Shown piece after piece: positions 1-5,326 of a stretch of DNA of 17,192 nt (position 1 is its first letter; each line of letters begins with the position of its first letter). The notes below the pieces were generated by a model, which searched no databases, was not told the DNA's origin, and saw only the letters and a program-made list of their open reading frames with translations. The stretch spans positions 1-17,192 of the forward strand of contig CAKTSO010000023.1 of NCBI GenBank assembly GCA_934613185.1, read 5' to 3'. This stretch comes from an uncultured Clostridia bacterium. GTDB lineage: Bacteria > Bacillota > Clostridia > Christensenellales > Maliibacteriaceae. A program made the translations under genes and the position numbers.

Positions 1-81
1 GTCGTGTCCTGGTACGACAACGAGAACTCCTACACCTCTCAGATGGTCCGCACCATCAAGTACTTCGCGGAGCTTGCGTAA
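1..81 (+). CDS. gap: Glyceraldehyde-3-phosphate dehydrogenase, C-terminal end (partial)
   Basis: The first 26 codons of the window, in frame from base 1, end in TAA and read SWYDNENSY followed by TSQMVRTIKYFAEL. This is the conserved C-terminal catalytic-domain end of phosphorylating GAPDH (the WYDNE-x-x-Y motif). The enzyme converts glyceraldehyde 3-phosphate, NAD+ and phosphate to 1,3-bisphosphoglycerate in the cytoplasm. The gene is cut by the window edge, so start, cofactor site and catalytic Cys are not visible. It reads towards the glycolytic genes pgk, tpiA and gpmI but is separated from them by about 3.2 kb and by its own terminator, so it is probably transcribed independently. Confidence 0.93.
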   Translation, partial: VVSWYDNENSYTSQMVRTIKYFAELA

Positions 82-100
82 TTTAAGCATCGCATAACAA

Positions 101-138
101 AAGGAGCTTTCCTTTTCCGGGGAAGCTCCTTTTTCTTT
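101..138 (+). terminator. Intrinsic terminator of gap
   Basis: A 12-bp stem (AAGGAGCTTTCC at 101-112 pairing with the GGGGAAGCTCCTT arm at about 120-132, one G-T pair) is followed by a T-rich run. It lies 20 bases after the gap stop codon. Confidence 0.85.
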
Positions 139-179
139 TGATTTTATCAAATCTCCGATTTCAAATGAATTTGAATATG

Positions 180-216
180 AAAAAACCGCCGGGAGCTGCA
201 AAACCGGCGGTTTTTT
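180..216 (-). terminator. Second intrinsic terminator, bidirectional; probable 3' end of the minus-strand RNA
   Basis: A 13-bp perfect inverted repeat, AAAAAACCGCCGG (180-192) and CCGGCGGTTTTTT (204-216), has an 11-base loop. It yields a U-run on either strand. gap already has its own terminator just upstream, so this one is best explained as the end of a transcript arriving from the right on the minus strand. Confidence 0.8.
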
Positions 217-500
217 GGGGTAGCACCATCCAACGTTTGAAGGGTAACAACGTAAGGAACAACATTTAAGAGGGTGGGAACGTGTGCAGCTTTTTGCGCG
301 CTTTCGCGCGACTACAAGGAGGAATACGCCGATCCAACCGCCGCTTTTTTCGCAGTGCGTCAGAGGGGAACAAAGAACGCCTGCTCCCGTTTTCAAGATG
401 CGCTTTCGCGTAGGGTTCCGTACACCGTTGACAGCCTGTTTTCATCGGTGGCTTTCCCCTGCGCGCATCCTTTCATGGAGCGGTGGTGTCTCGCCGTATC

Positions 501-516
501 GTTAGCTTTCGCTAAC
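501..516. promoter_or_regulatory. GTTAG-N6-CTAAC palindrome, half-site match to the DtxR-type box
   Basis: GTTAGC-TTTC-GCTAAC is a perfect palindrome with the same GTTAG-N6-CTAAC layout as the box 25 bases away. It could be a second operator, or simply the GAAA-loop hairpin at the 5' end of the minus-strand RNA, or both. The sequence alone does not separate these. Confidence 0.4.
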
Positions 517-521
517 AAAAC

Positions 522-540
522 ATATGTTAGCCTAATCTAA
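522..540 (-). promoter_or_regulatory. DtxR/IdeR-type metalloregulator box
   Basis: On the minus strand 540-522 reads TTAGATTAGGCTAACATAT. This matches 16 of 19 positions of the known DtxR/IdeR iron-box consensus TTAGGTTAGGCTAACCTAA. The box lies in the spacer and -10 of the minus-strand promoter, the classic position for repression by a metal-loaded DtxR-family protein. A DtxR-family gene starts at 697. The plausible reading is metal-dependent repression of the minus-strand RNA, possibly with autoregulation of the regulator. Confidence 0.6.
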
Positions 541-552
541 CGTTATTGTCAA
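524..552 (-). promoter_or_regulatory. Promoter of the minus-strand RNA
   Basis: A consensus TTGACA -35 (552-547), exactly 17 bases of spacer, and a TAACAT -10 (529-524, four of six consensus positions). The DtxR-type box overlaps the spacer and -10. Confidence 0.6.
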
Positions 553-610
553 TCCCCTTTTTCATATTTTTTCAAAAAACGGTATCTCTTTGTTTTTCGG
601 CGGCGCGCGT

Positions 611-639
611 TTGCAATTTGCCTTTTTGTTTGTTAGAAT
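611..639 (+). promoter_or_regulatory. Promoter of the DtxR-family regulator
   Basis: TTGCAA (611-616), a 17-bp spacer and TAGAAT (634-639) form a good sigma-A promoter about 58 bases before the ATG at 697. TGTTAGA around 632-637 resembles a DtxR half-site. Confidence 0.6.
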
Positions 640-696
640 GAGCTATCAGAAGGGAACGATTTTCTCACCTTTATTATAGATTGGAGATCACTACGA

Positions 697-1113
697 ATGC
701 GCGAATCGGCAGAAAACTATCTTGAATCGATCCTTGTCATCTCCAAGCGACAGGATACCGTCCGCGCGACGGATATTTGCAATTACTTCGGCTATTCCCG
801 ACCGACCGTCTCGATCGTGCTCAAGCAGTTCCGCGAGCGCGGCCTGATCAACGTCGACATCAACAACCACATTACGCTGACCGAAGAGGGGCTTGCCGTC
901 GCCAATTCCGTCTACGAGCGGCACACTGTCGTCTCTCAGATGCTCATGTCACTCGGCGTCAGCCGCGAGACCGCGTTGGAGGACGCCTGCAAGATCGAAC
1001 ACGACATCAGCCCCGAGACGTTCGAATGCATCAAAAAGCATTTTCTGCGCCATCTGTCCGGCAACGCTGCCGAAGAAGGCGCCGCAGAGCCCGAAGACGG
1101 CGAAGACAAATAA
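697..1113 (+). CDS. DtxR/MntR-family metal-dependent transcriptional regulator
   Basis: A 138-residue protein with the two-domain layout of short DtxR-family repressors (MntR type), without the SH3-like third domain. Residues 6-61 are a winged helix-turn-helix (SAENYLESI start, recognition helix near SRPTVSIVLKQF at 34-45). Residues 62-116 are the metal-binding and dimerisation helices. Visible ligand candidates are E10, H76, C98, E101 and H102. The CxxEH pattern matches DtxR/IdeR (Cys102, Glu105, His106) rather than Bacillus MntR, and the position of MntR Asp8 is Asn7. This favours iron over manganese, by inference. The ATG has a TGGAGA site 9 bases upstream. The C-terminal 20 residues are an acidic tail. 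A matching operator lies at 522-540, so autoregulation and control of the divergent RNA are likely. Confidence 0.85.
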   Translation: MRESAENYLESILVISKRQDTVRATDICNYFGYSRPTVSIVLKQFRERGLINVDINNHITLTEEGLAVANSVYERHTVVSQMLMSLGVSRETALEDACKIEHDISPETFECIKKHFLRHLSGNAAEEGAAEPEDGEDK

Positions 1114-1129
1114 TTCTTGCTTCAAAAAG

Positions 1130-1154
1130 GACACTCATGCGAGTGTCTTTTTTT
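1130..1154 (+). terminator. Bidirectional intrinsic terminator between convergent genes
   Basis: GACACTC-ATGC-GAGTGTC (1130-1147) is a 7-bp stem followed by TTTTTTT. On the minus strand the stem is followed by CCTTTTTG. It can terminate both the regulator and the converging minus-strand gene. Confidence 0.85.
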
Positions 1155-1564
1155 TATATAATTTCATACGCGGAAAGCTTCTGTTTTAAATAAGCGACGG
1201 AGCGCTCCAATGCATCCGTTCCGCGAACGCAGGCAATCGCCGCCGTACCGCAAAAGCCTTTTTCCGAAAGTTTGGAGAGCAAAGCGTCAAAATCTGTCAG
1301 GCCGTCGCCCAGCGCCGTAAAATGTCCCGCAGCGTCGGCGTCGCAAAACAGGACGGTCTGCGGCGTCGGCATCGCGTCGAGCGTCTCCAGCATTGCCTTT
1401 CGGCGTTCCATAAAATCGGGAATTTCGCAAAATCGCGCAAGATCAAGCGAATCGTCCGCATCGGGCGGATCTTCCAAAAGCACGGTACCGAGCCGCGCGG
1501 CAAGGCGGCGCGCCGCCGCTTCGTCAAACGGAATGTCACAGCGCCGCAGCGTGATCTTCGCCAC
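1154..1564 (-). CDS. Small protein resembling the C-terminal part of a sugar phosphate isomerase/AP-endonuclease TIM barrel
   Basis: About 136 residues. I do not recognise a named gene. The second half (ALGDGLTDFDALLSKLSEKG, then a hydrophobic strand, then ERSVAYLKQKL) follows the pattern that closes xylose-isomerase-like TIM barrels: G-x-G-x-x-DF, a helix, then a strand and a final helix. The usual family length is about 250-290 residues, so the protein looks like half a barrel: truncated, degraded, or a different fold that resembles it. GTG at 1564 is preferred as start because GAGGAG lies 8 bases upstream. An upstream GTG at 1573 overlaps the DUF1836 stop but has no correctly spaced site. 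It sits directly behind the DUF1836 gene and is probably co-transcribed with it. Confidence 0.6.
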   Translation of the reverse strand: MAKITLRRCDIPFDEAAARRLAARLGTVLLEDPPDADDSLDLARFCEIPDFMERRKAMLETLDAMPTPQTVLFCDADAAGHFTALGDGLTDFDALLSKLSEKGFCGTAAIACVRGTDALERSVAYLKQKLSAYEII

Positions 1565-1569
1565 GGACT

Positions 1570-2118
1570 TCACTCCTCGCCCTTTTCCCTGCGTCGCTTT
1601 TTCTCCGCCGATTTCTCCTCATCCGCCGCGCAGTTTCGATCGTACAGCGTTTCGAGCATCGACAGACATTCCAGCCGCAGCAGCGCCACATAGATCGCCT
1701 TTTGCAGCACAGCCTCCGCGCGGCAGTCCTCCCGTGCGCCCGCCAGCGCCGCCGTCAGCGACTTCTGACACGCCGCGAACGTTTCATAACAGGCGCGGCG
1801 GTCGGGCACCATGACGTCGAAGAGGCGCTTGATCTCATCCATCGCCATCGTTCGCTTGAGCGACGTAATCATAAGAAGCATCGCCAAATGCTCCCGATAA
1901 TACTTCTTCCCCTGCGGGCGCGGCAGAAGCGACTGTTTGACATAGTTATTGACCATGGAACTGGTCAGAAGATCCTTGGGCTCCTCGCCGTACAGCGGCG
2001 CAAGCGCCGTGGCAACGTAAGTGACCACCTGGTCCATATAAAGCCCGAGGTCCGGGATCGCTTCCCACTCGATTGGCACGAACGCGCCGGCTGCCGCCAA
2101 AAACTTTTTTCTTTCCAA
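1570..2118 (-). CDS. DUF1836 domain protein
   Basis: The core motifs LGLYMDQVVTYVATAL, LTSSMVNNYVKQSLLPRP and KKYYREHLAMLLMITSLK are the signature of DUF1836. This is an uncharacterised Firmicutes family whose YxKxxLLPxPxxKxYxxxH block resembles a MerR-like helix-turn-helix, so DNA binding is plausible but unproven. TTG at 2118 is chosen because AAAAGGAG lies about 10 bases upstream. In-frame ATGs at 2175 and 2166 would add 16-19 residues but have no Shine-Dalgarno sequence. The resulting protein is about 182 residues, with a charged Lys/Glu/Arg-rich C-terminus. It lies back to back with the SGNH hydrolase gene and just ahead of the small TIM-barrel-like gene, with a 5-base gap. Confidence 0.82.
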   Translation of the reverse strand: MERKKFLAAAGAFVPIEWEAIPDLGLYMDQVVTYVATALAPLYGEEPKDLLTSSMVNNYVKQSLLPRPQGKKYYREHLAMLLMITSLKRTMAMDEIKRLFDVMVPDRRACYETFAACQKSLTAALAGAREDCRAEAVLQKAIYVALLRLECLSMLETLYDRNCAADEEKSAEKKRRREKGEE

Positions 2119-2211
2119 GATCGGATCGCTCCTTTTTTCTGCCGCATAAAGTGCGGTCTCCCGCATGAATATCATATCACGCCGTAACTTAAATCACAAG
2201 AAGATTTTATC

Positions 2212-2232
2212 AAAACCACTTGACATGGTTTT
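2212..2232. promoter_or_regulatory. Inverted repeat over the -35 of the SGNH hydrolase promoter
   Basis: AAAACCA-N7-TGGTTTT is a perfect 7-bp inverted repeat (2212-2218 and 2226-2232) centred on the TTGACA -35. The placement suits a repressor operator. No matching regulator is identified. Confidence 0.4.
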
Positions 2233-2248
2233 CAATACCAGATATACT
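2220..2248 (+). promoter_or_regulatory. Near-consensus sigma-A promoter of the SGNH hydrolase
   Basis: TTGACA (2220-2225), 17 bases of spacer, TATACT (2243-2248), 36 bases before the ATG at 2284. Confidence 0.8.
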
Positions 2249-2283
2249 GTTATCAATCCATAGTTCAGGAGGTTGATTTCATT

Positions 2284-2958
2284 ATGAACAATAAAAAGGT
2301 CATCATCCTCGGCGATTCGATCGCAAAGGGCGTCGTCTACAGCGAAGACAAGCGCCGCTATACCATTTTGGAAGACAACTGTGTAAAGCGTTTGACGCGC
2401 GACACAGGGGTTGATATAACAAACCTCTCCTCCATGGGGCGAACCTGTGCGGATGCGTTTAAGACGCTGGAGCGTGCCGAACTGGACAAAGACACGATCG
2501 TCGTGTTGGAGTACGGCGGCAACGACAGCGATATGCCCTGGAAGGAAGTTTCGCAGGCTCCCGACAGTGAGCATTCGGCACGGGTTCCGCTTCCGATCTT
2601 TACGCAGAACATGGCGGCTTTGATCGAGCGCGTGCGGGAAACGGGCGCGCAGCCCGTTCTGACCACGCCGCTTCCCGTCGACGCAGAGCGTTACTTTGCC
2701 TGGGTATCGCGTTCGCTCGATCCTCACGCGATCTTGTCCTGGCTCGGCGACGTGCAGCATATCTACCGCTGGCAGGAGCGCTACGCCAATGCCGTGCGCA
2801 AAATCGCCGCTTTAAAAGACGTGACGCTCGTCGACATGCGCGACGCGTTTTTGTCGCAGCGCAAAGTTGCCGATCTGCTTTGCTTTGACGGCATTCATCC
2901 CAACGCGCAGGGGCACGATGTGCTCTACCGCACGGCGATACCGTATCTTACAATGTGA
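2284..2958 (+). CDS. SGNH/GDSL-family hydrolase
   Basis: A 224-residue protein of the SGNH esterase/lipase superfamily. All four blocks are visible: GDSIAKG at 10-16 with nucleophile Ser12, SSMGRT near 49-54 with the oxyanion-hole Gly, YGGND at 77-81 with Asn80, and DGIHPNAQGH at 202-211 with catalytic Asp202 and His205. The family deacetylates or de-esterifies carbohydrates and lipids; the substrate here cannot be read. There is no signal peptide, so it is probably cytoplasmic. AGGAGG at 2267-2272 precedes the ATG. It is monocistronic between its own promoter and a hairpin at 3034-3073. Confidence 0.85.
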   Translation: MNNKKVIILGDSIAKGVVYSEDKRRYTILEDNCVKRLTRDTGVDITNLSSMGRTCADAFKTLERAELDKDTIVVLEYGGNDSDMPWKEVSQAPDSEHSARVPLPIFTQNMAALIERVRETGAQPVLTTPLPVDAERYFAWVSRSLDPHAILSWLGDVQHIYRWQERYANAVRKIAALKDVTLVDMRDAFLSQRKVADLLCFDGIHPNAQGHDVLYRTAIPYLTM

Positions 2959-3033
2959 TCGCCCCGCACAACCCCGTTTTCCGATTCTTTTTTCAGCCGA
3001 TCCGATGAAATATCGGCCGGTTGTTTCTCCTCA

Positions 3034-3080
3034 AACAGGCGCAGTTCTCCTTTTTTGCGAAACTGCGCCTGTTATTTTGT
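3034..3080 (+). terminator. Intrinsic terminator-like hairpin after the SGNH gene
   Basis: AACAGGCGCAGTT (3034-3046) and AACTGCGCCTGTT (3061-3073) form a perfect 13-bp stem with a 14-base loop. It is followed by ATTTTGTTCTTT, a broken but T-rich tail. Confidence 0.65.
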
Positions 3081-3151
3081 TCTTTAACGCCGCAAAACGG
3101 CTGCCGTTCAAAGCAAATCGCGCTTTTTTTCTCGATTTTGAGGGGCTTTTC

Positions 3152-3181
3152 TTGCTTTCCTCTATTGAAATGTAGTATACT
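3152..3181 (+). promoter_or_regulatory. Promoter of the pgk-tpiA-gpmI operon
   Basis: TTGCTT (3152-3157), an 18-bp spacer and TATACT (3176-3181), about 60 bases before the pgk ATG. It gives pgk a promoter independent of gap. Confidence 0.6.
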
Positions 3182-3240
3182 TTTTACGACTGCCAAAAGG
3201 CATATAGATTCTAAAGCAAAGTAAAAGGAGCGAGGAATTT

Positions 3241-4434
3241 ATGAACAAGAAAACGATCGAAGACATCGACGTCTCCGGCAAAAAGGTACTCGTCCGCGTT
3301 GACTTCAACGTCCCCATGAAGGACGGCGTCATTACCGACGAAACGCGCATCAACGCCGCGCTGCCCACGATCAAATACCTGCTTGACCATAACGCAAAGG
3401 TCATCCTGTGCTCGCATCTGGGTCGTCCCAAGGGAGAGTTCAAGCCCGAGTACTCCCTGGCTCCCGTCGCCAAGCGTCTTTCCGAGATTCTCGGCCGCGA
3501 GGTGAAAATGGCCAAGGACGTCGTCGGCGAAGACGCCAAGCGCCTTTGCGCGGACATGAAGGACGGCGACATCGTCGTTTTGGAGAACGTCCGTTTCCAT
3601 AAGGAAGAAACTTCCAAAGACAAGGAAGAGAACGCCCGCTTCTCCAAGGAGCTCGCTTCTCTTGCCGAGATCTATGTCAACGACGCCTTCGGCACCGCGC
3701 ATCGCGCGCATGCTTCCACCACGGGCGTCGCGGCGTATCTGCCCGCCGTGGCCGGTTTCCTGATCGGCAAGGAGCTCGACTTCATGGGCAAGGCTCTGGA
3801 AGATCCCGCCCGTCCCTTCGTGGCGATCCTCGGCGGCGCGAAAGTCGCGGACAAGATCGGCGTCATCAACAACCTGCTCGAGAAGGTCGACACCCTCATC
3901 ATCGGCGGCGGCATGAGCTACACCTTCGCCAAGGCACAGGGCGCTTCCATCGGCAATTCTCTGCTTGACGAGGAGAACATCCCCTATGCGCTCGAGATGA
4001 TCCAGAAGGCCAAGGACAAGGGCGTCAAGCTACTTCTTCCCGTCGACACCGTCATCGCCGACGACTTCTCCAACGACGCGAACACCAAGGTCGTCGACGC
4101 GGGCTGCATCCCCGACGGCTGGCAGGGCCTTGACATCGGTCCCAAGACCTGCGAACTGTTCGCCGACGCGGTGAAGAACGCCAAGACGGTCGTGTGGAAC
4201 GGCCCCATGGGCGTGTTCGAATTCCCGAACTTCGCCAAGGGCACCATCGCGGTCGCGCAGGCCATGGCCGACTCCGACGCGATCACCATCATCGGCGGCG
4301 GCGACAGCGCAGCGGCTGCCAAGCAGCTCGGCTTCGCCGACAAGATCAGCCACATCTCCACCGGCGGCGGCGCGTCCCTTGAGTTCCTCGAGGGCAAGAC
4401 CCTTCCCGGCGTTGCGGCTCTGGAAGACAAATAA
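3241..4434 (+). CDS. pgk: Phosphoglycerate kinase
   Basis: 397 residues, the normal bacterial length. It transfers the acyl phosphate of 1,3-bisphosphoglycerate to ADP, giving 3-phosphoglycerate and ATP, in the cytoplasm. The N-terminal substrate domain shows VRVDFNVPMKDG and SHLGRPKG. GGAKVADKIGV and the GGGMSY loop follow. The C-terminal nucleotide domain shows WNGPMGVFE and the IIGGGDSAAA signature. The ATG follows AAAAGGAGCGAGG at 3223-3235. It is the first gene of a three-gene operon with tpiA and gpmI. The codon bias is strong, with GC-ending codons as expected for a highly expressed gene. Confidence 0.97.
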   Translation: MNKKTIEDIDVSGKKVLVRVDFNVPMKDGVITDETRINAALPTIKYLLDHNAKVILCSHLGRPKGEFKPEYSLAPVAKRLSEILGREVKMAKDVVGEDAKRLCADMKDGDIVVLENVRFHKEETSKDKEENARFSKELASLAEIYVNDAFGTAHRAHASTTGVAAYLPAVAGFLIGKELDFMGKALEDPARPFVAILGGAKVADKIGVINNLLEKVDTLIIGGGMSYTFAKAQGASIGNSLLDEENIPYALEMIQKAKDKGVKLLLPVDTVIADDFSNDANTKVVDAGCIPDGWQGLDIGPKTCELFADAVKNAKTVVWNGPMGVFEFPNFAKGTIAVAQAMADSDAITIIGGGDSAAAAKQLGFADKISHISTGGGASLEFLEGKTLPGVAALEDK

Positions 4435-4453
4435 TCCATAACGAATCCATATT

Positions 4454-4482
4454 TTCCGCCGTGCGTTTGTCGCGCGGCGGAA
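4454..4482 (+). other. Stable intergenic hairpin between pgk and tpiA
   Basis: TTCCGCCG plus TGCG (4454-4465) pairs with CGCG plus CGGCGGAA (4471-4482), a 12-bp stem (one G-T pair) with a 5-base loop. No T-run follows, so it is probably an mRNA processing or stabilising element, or a weak attenuator, rather than a full terminator. Confidence 0.55.
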
Positions 4483-4554
4483 GATTTGTGTAAACACACG
4501 CACTGCGGAAAAATCCGCGGCGCGAAAGCAAAATTTCAAAGGAGAGTATTACCC

Positions 4555-5301
4555 ATGCGTAAACCCATTATTGCCGGCAACTGGAAAATGAACAACACCG
4601 CTTCCGACGCGGAGGCGCTCATCACCGCTCTGAAGCCCCTGGTCGCCGACGCCGCCTGCGACGTCGTCGTCTGCGTCCCCTTCACCGACATCGCCGTCGC
4701 CAAGAAGGCTCTGGAAGGCAGCAACATCGGCCTTGGCGCGCAGAACCTCCATTTCGAGGACAAGGGCGCTTTCACCGGCGAGATCTCCGCTCCCATGCTT
4801 GTGGAAGCCGGCGTGCAGTATGTCATCATCGGCCATTCCGAGCGCCGTCAGTACTTCGCCGAGACGGACGAGACCGTCAACAAGAAGATGCACAAGGCCA
4901 TCTCCGCCGGCCTGATCCCGATCGTCTGCGTCGGCGAGACGCTCGCGCAGCGTGAAGAGGGCGTGACCGAGAGCTTCGTCCGCGGCCAGGTCAAGGCTGC
5001 CTACGCCGGCATCAACGCCGCCGACGTCGAGAAGACCGTCATCGCCTACGAACCCATCTGGGCCATCGGCACCGGCAAGACCGCGACCAAAGAGCAGGCC
5101 AACGAAGTTATCGGCTTCATCCGCGACGAGATGGCGCAGATCTTCGGCGCCGAGACCGCGCAGAAGGTCCGCATCCAGTACGGCGGCAGCATGAACCCCA
5201 AGAACGCTTCCGAGCTGATGGCGATGCCCGAGATCGACGGCGGCCTCATCGGCGGCGCGTCCCTGAAGGCCGACGACTTCTCCGCCGTGGTGCATTTCTG
5301 A
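4555..5301 (+). CDS. tpiA: Triosephosphate isomerase
   Basis: 248 residues, the usual length. It interconverts dihydroxyacetone phosphate and glyceraldehyde 3-phosphate. It is a TIM barrel starting RKPIIAGNWKMN. Catalytic Lys11 (NWKMN), electrophile His94 (IIGHSERR) and base Glu166 (AYEPIWAIGTG) are all present, as is the phosphate-binding YGGSMNPKN loop. The ATG at 4555 is chosen because AAAGGAG at 4538-4544 precedes it. An in-frame ATG at 4486 would add 23 residues foreign to the family. It is the second gene of the pgk-tpiA-gpmI operon, 25 bases ahead of gpmI. Confidence 0.97.
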   Translation: MRKPIIAGNWKMNNTASDAEALITALKPLVADAACDVVVCVPFTDIAVAKKALEGSNIGLGAQNLHFEDKGAFTGEISAPMLVEAGVQYVIIGHSERRQYFAETDETVNKKMHKAISAGLIPIVCVGETLAQREEGVTESFVRGQVKAAYAGINAADVEKTVIAYEPIWAIGTGKTATKEQANEVIGFIRDEMAQIFGAETAQKVRIQYGGSMNPKNASELMAMPEIDGGLIGGASLKADDFSAVVHF

Positions 5302-5326
5302 TTTCGACCGATCGGAGGATAAGCCA

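Larger units (their letters stand above)
180..517 (-). ncRNA. Candidate structured non-coding RNA, family not recognised
   Basis: This stretch has no convincing protein gene but shows a full transcription unit on the minus strand. There is a TTGACA -35 (552-547), a 17-bp spacer, a TAACAT -10 (529-524), a predicted start near 517 and an intrinsic terminator at 216-180. Read on the minus strand, three stems are closed by GAAA tetraloops: GTTAGC-GAAA-GCTAAC (516-501), CGC-GAAA-GCG (410-401) and GCGC-GAAA-GCGC (near 309-298). The plus strand would instead give TTTC loops, which argues for the minus strand. A longer-range 7-bp pairing joins AGGGGAA (460-454) to TTCCCCT (370-364), and a CACCG/CGGTG hairpin lies inside it. 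I could not match it to 6S, RNase P, tmRNA, SRP RNA or a riboswitch by eye. An Rfam covariance search and RNA-seq would decide. Confidence 0.5.

Noticed and set aside
264..285. T-box-like AGGGTGGGAAC on the plus strand
   Set aside because: It lacks the full T-box antiterminator motif (GGUGGNACCGCG), a following terminator and a downstream aminoacyl-tRNA or amino-acid gene in that direction.
180..517. Known RNA classes for the minus-strand RNA (6S, RNase P, tmRNA, SRP, yybP-ykoY manganese riboswitch)
   Set aside because: None of the diagnostic conserved segments could be found by eye. No coding gene follows it before the terminator, so it is not a riboswitch leader.
274..540. Plus-strand open frames of 73-88 codons between gap and the DtxR gene
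   Set aside because: GTG or weak starts, no ribosome site, no protein-like pattern. They lie across GAAA-loop hairpins and the operator, so the region is better read as RNA and control DNA.
4486..4554. Upstream start for tpiA giving a 23-residue extension
   Set aside because: The ATG at 4555 has a consensus ribosome site and begins exactly at the conserved RKPIIAGNWKMN. The extension overlaps the spacer after the hairpin.
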